Assembly (NCBI GenBank): GCA_945893365.1
Contig: CAMDED010000002.1
Location: 83,315 to 147,314 of the forward strand
DNA from: Candidatus Sulfopaludibacter sp. SbA3
GTDB lineage: Bacteria > Acidobacteriota > Terriglobia > Bryobacterales > Bryobacteraceae
DNA: 64,000 bases
Direction: 5' to 3'
Every line of letters begins with the position of its first letter. Positions within the stretch are counted from its first letter, which is position 1. This document shows, piece by piece, positions 1-8,068 of this stretch. The position numbers and the translations under genes are program-made. The notes beneath the pieces were generated by a model that made no database searches, had not been told where the DNA came from, and saw only the letters and a program-made list of their open reading frames with translations.

Positions 1-272
1 ATATTGTACGGTGGAATGGGCGGGGTCCGAGCCCGAACCTGGTCCGATCCAAAAACCGGCGTCTGTGGCTCCTTGGTAGCTTCTTGGTAGAGTGCCTTGA
101 ACTTACGGGTTCGAGCACTCCAGACACCCCAAGCCAAACTCGAACTGGCCCCTTCCAGAGTGCCTTTGTCAGATCGAGTCCGGTGACGTGGGAGCTTACA
201 GCTTCGGCACGATCCGCGGCGGCCGCTACAACATCACGATCACCAATCTCCAGATCGCTTTGGCGGACGCTT

Positions 273-1001
273 TCATGAGGTCCCCACTAGCTCCTTGACG
301 AGACTGATTCGCTGGGCCGTCGTCTCGATAACTCTCGCTTGGTATCGGCCTAGCGGTTCAACCAGGTCTTGCGGCGATACGTGAACCAATGCTGGAATGA
401 GGTCCTTCTTAAGCGCCCATGCCGCGCCCGTCTCAAGCAGTATCCAGGGTCGGTTTACAGAACGCGGAGTTATGAGAACCAGAACACGTTTAGAACCAAG
501 TAGCGCGGCATGGATGGCGGCCTCCCATTGCATTGCAACTCCGATGTCCTTCTCCGCCATGAAGCATCGCAGACCCACTGCTTCAAGCTGCTCTTTCAGT
601 TCCCTCGCGACTGCTCCGTCGGCCGCAGCGTAGCTCAGGAACAGATCATAGTTCTGAGATGAGGTCGCTGGCTCGATGGCCCTTTTCCTCAACGGAATGC
701 TGGATGAGAATGCCACAAGCCGCTGGATATCACTATCATCGGTGAGGATCATAGTGTCGCCCTCTCGAACGCCTTGGTCGCGATAGGTTTTCTCACTGTC
801 GAGGACACGTCCCATCCCCACAGAGAAAAGATATCGCTTGGCGGATTCCTGAACGTCGAAGGGCAATCCGAGAGTACTTACTGGGACCGACGTCAGATGG
901 TGTGGGTTATGATTCTCGAAAGTGGTGAGAGCGGAGGGTCCGCAATAATCCGTGCCAAGGAGGCAATACAAGTTCAAAGTCAGTTTTCGCGGCTCGCTCA
1001 T
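273..1001 (-). CDS. TIR-domain protein with ubiquitin-like N-terminus
   Basis: A 242-residue protein. Residues 117-215 form a TIR domain: YDLFLSYA strand near 118, then an RVLVLITP core strand near 172. The WxxxE motif (W186, E190) places the glutamate that is catalytic in NAD-consuming TIR enzymes. Residues 5-90 resemble a beta-grasp ubiquitin-like fold, because RVLDSEKT followed by GVREGDTMIL is the usual last hairpin of such domains. Bacterial TIR proteins often cleave NAD+ in anti-phage defence; that role here is inferred. The ATG overlaps the stop of an upstream reading frame by 4 nt (ATGA), suggesting translational coupling. No transmembrane segment is visible. It could instead be a signalling adaptor. 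TIR assignment is firm; the ubiquitin-like part is tentative. Confidence 0.85.
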   Translation of the reverse strand: MSEPRKLTLNLYCLLGTDYCGPSALTTFENHNPHHLTSVPVSTLGLPFDVQESAKRYLFSVGMGRVLDSEKTYRDQGVREGDTMILTDDSDIQRLVAFSSSIPLRKRAIEPATSSQNYDLFLSYAAADGAVARELKEQLEAVGLRCFMAEKDIGVAMQWEAAIHAALLGSKRVLVLITPRSVNRPWILLETGAAWALKKDLIPALVHVSPQDLVEPLGRYQARVIETTAQRISLVKELVGTS

Positions 1002-1288
1002 TGCCCGGCCACCAACGCTCCAAGGGCCTCACGGCGAGCGACGATCCACGCCGAGTTGCCCATGGCGATCAAGATATCACAAGTCTGAGCCTCGCTTCTC
1101 AAGGCGTCGTGCTCAGGACTTCGTGAACCGCTGAGGGCCTTCGTCACGGACTCATCATTCCATGCTGAGAGTGGACGTGGTTGGCTGGACATGCTCCACC
1201 GCGCGGGTCTCCAGCCCAGGATCTTGGATTCCCGGCTCGACGAGCTCGATCTCGCGTGATTCGAGAAGGATCTCGGTTGGGCACCCAC
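998..1288 (-). pseudogene. Unrecognised, probably broken reading frame coupled to the TIR gene
   Basis: The last 30 or so codons (CDILIAMGNSAWIVARRE and following) look protein-like and the stop overlaps the TIR start as ATGA, as in a real operon. The upstream half is serine/arginine-rich and looks like a wrong frame. A different minus frame covering about 1155-1290 reads more naturally (TEILLESREIELVEPG) but stops at 1155. The simplest explanation is one gene running from about 1406 to 998 with a frameshift near 1160. No family is recognised. The rest of 1289-1483 shows no supported gene. Confidence 0.25.
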
Positions 1289-1483
1289 TCTGGATGGCCG
1301 TGCCAGTTTTGCGCGTACGCGATTGGCCTGAAAGAAATTGGACTGGTTCGAGCGGACCGCGTTTTACGCTGCAAAAGTTCGAAACGTGTCCAGTGTGGGG
1401 AGCCAAGTATCAAAACCCCAGGTGGAATTCGAACTCAACTTCAGCACACGGGAACCAGGCCGCGCCCGTTCGGGGCGGCGATG

Positions 1484-1705
1484 CTAAAGCATGCCCGCGA
1501 ACTCTTCCACCGTAAGCCCGGCCTCGCGGATCAATGTTCGAAGAGTCCCTTTGGCCAGTTCTTTATGGTTGGGAACGGAAAGGCGTCTGTGCGGTGGGTT
1601 CGCGTGTCTAAGAATGATGTGGCTGCCGTGCTGCTCATCGAATTCGTATCCAGCTTTCCGGAATGCGTTGACTGCGTCACGGCCGGAAACAACCGGTAAC
1701 TTCAC
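1484..1705 (-). CDS. hicA: HicA family mRNA interferase toxin
   Basis: A 73-residue HicA toxin with a double-stranded-RNA-binding-like fold. It has the conserved start (SGRDAVNAFRKAGYEF), the catalytic histidine in GSHIILRH (about residue 28), and the PNHKELAKGTLRTLIREAGLTVEEF tail in full. Family members cleave mRNA when not bound by HicB. The start is GTG at 1705 and overlaps the hicB stop by 4 nt (GTGA), so toxin translation depends on the antitoxin being made first. The gene is intact and of typical length. Confidence 0.92.
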   Translation of the reverse strand: MKLPVVSGRDAVNAFRKAGYEFDEQHGSHIILRHANPPHRRLSVPNHKELAKGTLRTLIREAGLTVEEFAGML

Positions 1706-1917
1706 CCGCCGGCAACCTCAATGACCTCTTCGAGAATGCTCGGGGGCAATGGATCGCCGTGCTTCCGCAGGCTCTTTAGGTAGCCTTCGATTGCCTCACG
1801 AATGTTCTCGGCTGCTTCGGCGCGGGTTCGGCCCTGGGAAACACACCCAGGCAGAGCAGGACAGGTTGCTACAAACACCCCGTCTTCGTCTGGTTCCAGA
1901 TAAACGCGATACTTCAT
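1702..1917 (-). CDS. hicB: HicB family antitoxin (short type)
   Basis: A 71-residue partial-RNase-H-like antitoxin: MKYRVYLEPDEDGVFVA, then CPALPGCVSQGRTRAEAAENIREAIEGYL, the standard HicB core. I chose the ATG at 1917. The longer in-frame extension to 1968 adds residues (HPHRGLLLRW) that do not belong to the family. No C-terminal DNA-binding domain is present, so autoregulation would have to act through the HicA-HicB complex. Antitoxin-first order, immediately upstream of hicA and coupled to it. Confidence 0.9.
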   Translation of the reverse strand: MKYRVYLEPDEDGVFVATCPALPGCVSQGRTRAEAAENIREAIEGYLKSLRKHGDPLPPSILEEVIEVAGG

Positions 1918-2049
1918 TGCCTGCATTCTATCAGACCAGCGAAGCAGAAGCCCCCTGTGGGGGTGCAAGGATCTGGCGCCAGCGACCCAAACCGCCGCTC
2001 GAACTCACTAGGATCACTAGGACTGCCAGGTGGTAACCTCCAGTTAAGC

Positions 2050-2802
2050 ATGCTATCGTCATCCGGTCCGCCCGCAGGTGTGCTTCTCCGCGAATTCTAC
2101 AAAGTATTCGGGATGCCGGGCGAGGGTCCGCCGGATGACCTGGACCTCGCGGTTTTCGAGTCGGTGTTCCCGGTCGAAGAAGGTGATCGGTATGATCTTC
2201 AGCGATCGCTTGGCGACGATGGGCTCCGAAGAATACATCGCGAATGTAGTGAAACCGTGGAGTCTCTCCTGACCGCGATGTCCGGCGACGCCCTATTGGT
2301 GGAGCTTTCGGAGGGCGCTCGCCTCACAAGCGGTCAATTCGACCGCTTGACGGCTGGTTCGCTCTGGTACTCGCTGGTCAGTTCGCTCGACAAGCGAGAC
2401 CCTGGGGGGCTTCCAGCCCTCGCGCCACCATTCTCTGGACTTGAGATGCCGTTCAGAGCTCGATTTCAGATGACCGTCTTTGGATCCCTCGTTCTCAAGC
2501 TCTATGTCACCCTTGTCTTCATTCGAGAGGGCGATCTCGCGAAACTGACGGCGGAGGCTGCACGTGCTCGAAAGCCAGTCTCCGGGCGTCTGCAAAAGCT
2601 CTTGCGGTCAGATTACGTGAGGTATATTCGAAACAGCCTTGCACACGGCACTTTCGAACAGGTCATCGTTGGCATACGGTTCTCCGACGGCGACAAAATA
2701 GTCACCGCGACTCCGGGATTTCTCGACCATTTGTCTACGTGCCTTTCTGTGGCGCAACTTCAGGCCGCTGCAGCAGGCCTCCGCAGGATGAATGATCATT
2801 GA
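2050..2802 (+). CDS. HEPN-motif protein, possible ribonuclease or defence component
   Basis: About 250 residues, mostly helical. Near the C-terminus, residues 190-200 read VRYIRNSLAHG, a classical HEPN RX4-6H signature (R194, H199) followed by TFEQVIV. HEPN domains act as metal-independent RNases in toxin-antitoxin and defence systems, or as binding modules. The N-terminal 150 residues (REFYKVFGMPG, ESVFPVEEGDRYDL) match nothing I recognise. ATG 2050 is preferred because the longer upstream extension from 1957 reads through low-complexity sequence. The gene is divergent from hicBA and 130 nt from its start. No nucleotidyltransferase (MNT) partner lies next to it, so a simple HEPN/MNT toxin pair is unlikely. 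Confidence 0.7.
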   Translation: MLSSSGPPAGVLLREFYKVFGMPGEGPPDDLDLAVFESVFPVEEGDRYDLQRSLGDDGLRRIHRECSETVESLLTAMSGDALLVELSEGARLTSGQFDRLTAGSLWYSLVSSLDKRDPGGLPALAPPFSGLEMPFRARFQMTVFGSLVLKLYVTLVFIREGDLAKLTAEAARARKPVSGRLQKLLRSDYVRYIRNSLAHGTFEQVIVGIRFSDGDKIVTATPGFLDHLSTCLSVAQLQAAAAGLRRMNDH

Positions 2803-2832
2803 TCTGGTAGTGGCCAGGACGAGTGCTCCGAC

Positions 2833-2967
2833 ATGCTCAGGGGCGCGGAGTTCGAAAACGACTCCTACCGGGCAACCAGACTGGGTGGGCACTCGCAGTT
2901 TGGGTACATTCCGTTGGTCGTTGCTGAGGTCCGAGGGGACCGCGTCTACCACCCATTGGATCAGTGA
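2833..2967 (+). CDS. Small unassigned reading frame or gene remnant
   Basis: A 44-codon frame (MLRGAEFENDSYRATRLGG, then FGYIPLVVAEVRGDRVYHPLDQ) with natural-looking composition, 30 nt after the HEPN gene. No Shine-Dalgarno sequence is obvious. It may be a C-terminal remnant of a larger gene. No family is recognised. The sequence from 2968 to 3072 shows nothing more. Confidence 0.25.
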   Translation: MLRGAEFENDSYRATRLGGHSQFGYIPLVVAEVRGDRVYHPLDQ

Positions 2968-3072
2968 CCCCATCACGGACTCGAACCCGCTTCGGAATCG
3001 TGGGCGGCGTCAGGCGGGAGGTATTGCGCGCCATCGCGGCCACGGGAAGCATCGACCGGGTCATGCTCTCTG

Positions 3073-5580
3073 TCAGCGCGCGGTCTCGAGTTTGCGTTGA
3101 TAGTGCGCCAAACCCTGGTCGAACATGCTTCTCGCGCGCGCCCGGTTGTCGCCGGGTCCAAAGTTGTTACGCTCCTCGAGATACGCCCACAGGCGGTTCA
3201 GCCAGCGCGCCATCAGCTCCACATCCTGCCGCACCAGCACCGGCTCGCTTCCCACCTCGACGAAAATCGCCGCCGAATGCGCGAACGGAATGCCGCCCAC
3301 CACGCCGCGCGTCGCCGGACCGGTTGCCCGCACGGCAAACCAACTGCTCTGTTCCACCGCAACCTGTTTTTCAATGCGCAGCGAAGTCGCGCCCGCTTCC
3401 GCCATGCGCGTCTCAATCACCACCCCGTTGCGGATCAGCTCCACCTTCTCCAGGGGCCCGCGGGAGGTGATCTCGGCCGACAGTGCGGCATTATAGGGCT
3501 GTCCCTTGGGCGGGCTCACCACGGAACCCGGCGGAAGTCCGTTCATCCGGAACTCGACCAGAGGACCGTTGGTGACGAAAACGCGCCCCTCGCGATATCG
3601 AGCGACCCAGCGGCCCCAGTCCATCGTTCCGCCCACTTCCACATATTGGCGCGATCCGCCCGGAACTCCATTTACGCCGCGCCAATTCGTGAAGACGTCC
3701 GTGCCCGCGCCGGGCAGAATGCGAAACCCGCTGTTGAGCAGCGCGTACCACAGATCGTAGGCCGAACCGGCGCGAGGCAGCACGTCGATCGCGTCCATCC
3801 CTCCGAGCGCGGCCGTGAGCGGCGCTTCCTTTGCGCCCAGGTTGGTGTCGAATACATCGTTGGCGGTCGCGGGCGAGATCGGATGAACGTAGCTGACCAG
3901 CCCGCCTTGCCTGCGCGCTTCGATCGCCGCCGTCGTGTTCAGCGGGTAATCATAAGACGACTTGCTTCCGATCACGCTCGTGAACGACGGCGGAACCTGC
4001 TTCTTGATATTGAGGAACGCCATGTGGCCCAGCGGGTCGCTGTTGCGGTATTCCTGGCCCCAATAGAGCACGTAGCGGGGTTTCGAAAGCGGCTCGACCG
4101 CGCCGCGAAAAAATTCCTTGTCGTGAACGAACGACCCTTCGCTGTTCGCGACGATCATGTTGGCTGTGTTCAGATCCTCAGCCTCCAGCCACTCGAGCGA
4201 GTCGCGGGGCATCTGGTAGTAGCTCCCGTTGTAATTGGCGTGGAAGTGGTTCTCGCCCGTGTACCAGCCGCGTAGCCCCCAGTTGGTCCAACGCTCCATT
4301 TGGATAGTAACGGTCGCGGTCTCGCCGGCGGCGATCTCCACGGTGCGATCGGCCAAACGGTATTCGACGCCCTTCACCGCCGTCAGTTGCACGCGTCCGG
4401 CGGGTACTGCAAACTCATCCTCGCCGCTCGCCAAAAAGAACCCGGTTCGCGGTCCGCCCACGCCTGTCGGCTCATAGTTGAGGGGCTGAAAGAAAATGGG
4501 ACGCCCGTCCGGCGCGTACGATTTCTGATCCGCGGCCACGTTGTGCAGGCGCACTCGCGTAGGCTGGCCTGTCTCGTCGAGTGCCTTGACGCGCAGCCGC
4601 CCCGAAGGCCGCCGGAACTTCAATCCGGTGATCTTCACATGAGTTTTTTCGCCGCCGCCCGCGGGCATGAGAAACAGGTCGATGTTGCCGAGGTGATTCG
4701 AAACGTGAGCGATACGGCGTCCATCCGGAGAGACCGCGGGCGCGAACTCGTCCCGCTCCGTATTCGTGAGGGCGACTGACGCCCCACCCTGCCGCGCCAC
4801 TTTGTAGAGTTCGTGATTGCCGCGCCCGTTCACGACCACCGCGGAATAAACTACTCCGGTTCCATCCGGAAGTGCCGACAACGAGTGCAATTGCACGATG
4901 TCTTCCGGACGGTAGCGAGTAAGCGGCAATTGGACCATGATCGGTGGACGGCTCGACGGCATGGACCAGATCTGGGGCGCCGTCGTGCGTTGCGCCGCAA
5001 AGAACACTTCATCCCTGCGGGGATTCCAGGAGATGTCCGCCCAAACGCTCGCCGGTCCGCGCTGCATGCGGAACTGGAGTTGCGTCACTACGCCGTCCGC
5101 CAGACGAATCTCGTGCAGGAGCGAACCTGAGTTGGGGACCAGCAATCCCGCGACAAGGCGCGACGCATCGGGCGACCATGCGACGGTTCCAGCCAGCGGA
5201 AATGGCGTCGTGAGCTGCCGCTCGGCTCCCGTGCCTGCGTCCACTACTCGCAACTGTCCAACGATGTTCGGCAGGCGTCCGGCTGGCGGATTGCCCGCAA
5301 CAAACGCAATCAGATCGCCTCTGGGCGACCATGCCGGGTGGGCATGATACCCCGCCGACGCGCTGATCTGCTCGGCTTGGCCGCCCTCGGCCGGGACCTG
5401 CCAGATGCTGCCGAACAGGGAAAATGCCAAACGCTTCCCGTCGGGCGACCAGGTGGGATCGGTCGCGCCCCAGGCGGACGCCGGCGCGTCTGGCGCGGCA
5501 ACCGCGCGCAACCGCAGGTGGATCAGGATGCCGGCCGCGGCCATCGCGGCGAAGACGACTACGCTCGCTCTAGATCTCAT
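3073..5580 (-). CDS. Exported TolB-like beta-propeller fused to CehA/McbA-type PHP metallohydrolase
   Basis: 835 residues. An N-terminal hydrophobic anchor or signal (about 8-28) leads to a PD40/WD40-like TolB propeller (about 40-310) with repeated TWSPDGKRLAF-type blades. A beta-sandwich linker follows (about 325-430), then a CehA/McbA PHP domain (about 435-720). That domain has the metal-binding GENHFH motif (H445, H447), WGQEYR (about 507), a histidine in YVHPIS (H566) and GAGTDVF. The enzyme is predicted to act outside the cytoplasm as a metal-dependent hydrolase; CehA hydrolyses the carbaryl ester, but the substrate here is unknown. The last gene of an operon, it starts 3 nt after its upstream neighbour, with a GGAGG site. 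It shares its full architecture with the gene at 14087-16549. Confidence 0.85.
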   Translation of the reverse strand: MRSRASVVVFAAMAAAGILIHLRLRAVAAPDAPASAWGATDPTWSPDGKRLAFSLFGSIWQVPAEGGQAEQISASAGYHAHPAWSPRGDLIAFVAGNPPAGRLPNIVGQLRVVDAGTGAERQLTTPFPLAGTVAWSPDASRLVAGLLVPNSGSLLHEIRLADGVVTQLQFRMQRGPASVWADISWNPRRDEVFFAAQRTTAPQIWSMPSSRPPIMVQLPLTRYRPEDIVQLHSLSALPDGTGVVYSAVVVNGRGNHELYKVARQGGASVALTNTERDEFAPAVSPDGRRIAHVSNHLGNIDLFLMPAGGGEKTHVKITGLKFRRPSGRLRVKALDETGQPTRVRLHNVAADQKSYAPDGRPIFFQPLNYEPTGVGGPRTGFFLASGEDEFAVPAGRVQLTAVKGVEYRLADRTVEIAAGETATVTIQMERWTNWGLRGWYTGENHFHANYNGSYYQMPRDSLEWLEAEDLNTANMIVANSEGSFVHDKEFFRGAVEPLSKPRYVLYWGQEYRNSDPLGHMAFLNIKKQVPPSFTSVIGSKSSYDYPLNTTAAIEARRQGGLVSYVHPISPATANDVFDTNLGAKEAPLTAALGGMDAIDVLPRAGSAYDLWYALLNSGFRILPGAGTDVFTNWRGVNGVPGGSRQYVEVGGTMDWGRWVARYREGRVFVTNGPLVEFRMNGLPPGSVVSPPKGQPYNAALSAEITSRGPLEKVELIRNGVVIETRMAEAGATSLRIEKQVAVEQSSWFAVRATGPATRGVVGGIPFAHSAAIFVEVGSEPVLVRQDVELMARWLNRLWAYLEERNNFGPGDNRARARSMFDQGLAHYQRKLETAR

Positions 5581-5583
5581 CGC

Positions 5584-8052
5584 TTATTCCCCTCCCGCGG
5601 CGCGTCCGGCGTAAAAAGCCCGCGCCCGGTCATACAATTTCAGCACCTCATCGCGTTCCGCCGCGCCTGCGAATCGTTTCGGATCTCTCCGCGATTCCGC
5701 AACCAACTCGTCGATCCAGTCTACAAAGTATTGCGCGTCCGCCCGCGCATCCCACTTGCCCGGCAGGTACACGGGACTCGTATGGGCCATCCGCACCGTT
5801 AAAGGATTCCCGACGAAACAGCGCGCCACGACCCACGAGTAGTTCTTCGCGTCGACGGTGAACTTGCTTTGCCACTTCATCGCCCCGGAGGGAGTGAACG
5901 ACTTGATCACCTCACCGTTCGCGACGATCTCCACGCGGTCGATGGGCGCGTGTGCCAGCACTTCGACCGAACCCCGGAGCGCCGTGCCCGTGCGCTTCAC
6001 GTCAAAGAACAGCAAGGGGCCGTTGCTGACGAAACTCCTGCCGTCCTTCAACCCTCTGTACCAGTTCTCGACCGTGAATGGCTTGCCTTTGAGCTCGACG
6101 TAGGTCCGGTTGTACCCGGCGGGATTCGGCAGCACTCCCGTGGCTGATCCGGCGGTGGCGGGAAGGCGGAATCCAAGGTTCAGATAGCGGTAATAAAGGC
6201 TGTTGCTGTATTCGACAAATCCCTCGTGTCCGGGGAACCGCTTCCGGTCGCGCGCCCGTCCCCAGGCCTCCATGTCCATCATGCCGTACTGGTTGAAGTG
6301 ATTGTGCAGCACGCCGGCCGAGTCGGGCGTCTCGAGCGCCATCATGACCGGCGTTTCCCACCAGATGAGCTTCTCGGAATCGAACCAGGGAAAGATCTCC
6401 CCAGCCGCCCGGCTCTCGCGCGCCGTGCGCACGAAGCGGATTCCGGGAGGGTCCCAGCGATTGGTGGCCGCGAGCGGAAGTTGCGCCGAAATCCGATGCA
6501 GCATCCAGGCGCCTCCGCCGCGCTCGTCCTCCGCGTTCGCAAGCGTCGCCAGATGGTTAGGCGAGATCCGCGTCACGGGGTCCTTCGGCAGTTCCTTTCC
6601 CGCCCAGAGGTTCTGGCGGTTCCACATCGTAAACACTACGCTCAGGTTCACGTCTTCGGCCAAAGCCAAGGCCTCGACTTGGTCGGGCGGACGGTGAATG
6701 TGCATGTCTCCCGACCACCAGCCCAGGCTCCTTGCGTTCACCCACGGGCGCAGGCGGATGTCCGCCGTCACGGGCTGGTCCCTCACCTCAATGGTTCGCT
6801 CGACGCGCTCGAACTCCAGCCCGTGCTCGGCAATGATTTTGTAATTCCCAGGTTCGGCTTCGATTTCGAACTCGCCCTTCACGACGAAACTGCTGCGGTA
6901 ACCGGGCTCCTCTTTGACGATCTTCGACCGGGCGTCGAGCACCGCGCCGGGCGGTTGGCGCTTCTTGCCGTCGGGTCCGTAGACCTCGAGCCGCGCCCAG
7001 ATGGGTTCCGCCTTCTCGCCCGTGACGCGTATCCGTAACTTGCTCGTGGCTGCGCGGGGCGTGAACCACAGGCGAGCGGTGCGGTCCGTCTTGAAGAATT
7101 GCAGAAGCTGCCGCGCCACTTTTTCCGTTCCCTCCGCCGACGGATGCGTTCCGTCATCCGGTCTCAAATCGGCGCGCAGGTAGGTGAGTCCGTCCTTGCG
7201 CGCTTTGACGCCATCGGCCCAGAGGTAAGGACCCCATGCGAGCCAGGGCGCGCGAACCGGGCCGCGAACCGCGTCGTAGTTCAGCTCCGCGCTGCCGGAA
7301 ATCTGCGATGCGATAATCCACTTCGGCGCGAATCCGCTCTCGTACGCGTGCGGTTCCGGATTGAGAGCGCTGCGCGCATATCCGCCATAGATGCGGCTCG
7401 AAAAATACACCATCTTGAGATTCGGATAGCGCGCCCGCATGACGTGCAGCACCTTCACCAGATCGCTCTCCAGCTTCTTCGCTTCCTGGGGAAACGGCTT
7501 CGTGGGCGCGATATTCGCCTGCTTGAGCCACACGACCTGCACTTGCGCCGGTGTCGCGTTCGCGGCGGCGAGGCGCTGCGTAATCACATTCCAGAAGGGC
7601 GCGGCCGGATCCATGATCTTCTCCGCCGTCTGGCCGCCCTGGCTTCCGTTGACGAACCGCACCAGCGGATTCTTACCCGTTTCGGCCGTGAACAATTTTT
7701 CAAACGCCTGCGACTCCTGGCTGGTGTTCGACATTCCGACCGAGAGGAGAACGATATTCCCTTGCGCGGAAGGGTTGCCCGCGCCGTCGAGCGGACCGAT
7801 GCCGCGGGCGATCGCGATGCCTGCGTCCAGATGCCCGGACGGCGGCTCGTTTTCTCCGTTCGGATACAGCCCGCCCTGCTGGCCAAGATACAAGGATTTG
7901 CCGAGATCGGTAAGCGGCACAAGTCCCGTGGAATCGCGTGGCGGGTTCCGCCGCGCATAGTCCGCGAACCCCTGATCGCGAATCCCGCCAGGCTGCGCGA
8001 TCGCCGATACCGCGCACAGAAACGCCAGCCACGCAACTGGTGTAGGTTTCAC
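5584..8052 (-). CDS. Exported SGNH/sialate-esterase-like domain fused to CehA/McbA-type PHP domain
   Basis: 822 residues. Signal peptide 1-19 (cleavage after AIAQ). Residues 60-320 resemble a sialate-O-acetylesterase/SGNH fold: nucleophile region VLLSVGMSN (S108) and a C-terminal catalytic pair in DDGTHPSAEG (D300, H303). After a beta-sandwich linker (340-435), residues 440-740 carry a PHP domain with WSGDMHIH (H451, H453) and HNHFNQYG. Start is GTG at 8052, supported by the AAGGAGG ribosome-binding site at 8058-8064. It sits mid-operon, 16 nt after the transporter gene and 3 nt before the propeller-PHP gene. One polypeptide combining two hydrolase folds suggests sequential removal of ester-linked groups; this is inference. 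Confidence 0.8.
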   Translation of the reverse strand: MKPTPVAWLAFLCAVSAIAQPGGIRDQGFADYARRNPPRDSTGLVPLTDLGKSLYLGQQGGLYPNGENEPPSGHLDAGIAIARGIGPLDGAGNPSAQGNIVLLSVGMSNTSQESQAFEKLFTAETGKNPLVRFVNGSQGGQTAEKIMDPAAPFWNVITQRLAAANATPAQVQVVWLKQANIAPTKPFPQEAKKLESDLVKVLHVMRARYPNLKMVYFSSRIYGGYARSALNPEPHAYESGFAPKWIIASQISGSAELNYDAVRGPVRAPWLAWGPYLWADGVKARKDGLTYLRADLRPDDGTHPSAEGTEKVARQLLQFFKTDRTARLWFTPRAATSKLRIRVTGEKAEPIWARLEVYGPDGKKRQPPGAVLDARSKIVKEEPGYRSSFVVKGEFEIEAEPGNYKIIAEHGLEFERVERTIEVRDQPVTADIRLRPWVNARSLGWWSGDMHIHRPPDQVEALALAEDVNLSVVFTMWNRQNLWAGKELPKDPVTRISPNHLATLANAEDERGGGAWMLHRISAQLPLAATNRWDPPGIRFVRTARESRAAGEIFPWFDSEKLIWWETPVMMALETPDSAGVLHNHFNQYGMMDMEAWGRARDRKRFPGHEGFVEYSNSLYYRYLNLGFRLPATAGSATGVLPNPAGYNRTYVELKGKPFTVENWYRGLKDGRSFVSNGPLLFFDVKRTGTALRGSVEVLAHAPIDRVEIVANGEVIKSFTPSGAMKWQSKFTVDAKNYSWVVARCFVGNPLTVRMAHTSPVYLPGKWDARADAQYFVDWIDELVAESRRDPKRFAGAAERDEVLKLYDRARAFYAGRAAGGE

Positions 8053-8057
8053 GGTGT

Positions 8058-8064
8058 CCTCCTT
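8058..8064 (-). promoter_or_regulatory. Strong ribosome-binding site deciding the GTG start at 8052
   Basis: On the minus strand, AAGGAGG lies 5 nt before the GTG, with an in-frame signal peptide directly after. This settles the non-ATG start of the SGNH-PHP gene. Confidence 0.7.
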
Positions 8065-8068
8065 AAGA

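Noticed and set aside
61..140. tRNA-like pieces (CTTGGTAGAG, GGGTTCGAGC)
   Set aside because: The T-arm flanks do not pair, the spacing is too short for a full tRNA and no acceptor stem can be drawn.
161..298. Frame reading GAYSFGTIRGGRYNITITNLQ, like a carboxypeptidase-regulatory beta domain
   Set aside because: Too short, no start, and it runs into the TIR gene's 3' end on the other strand. Possible remnant only.
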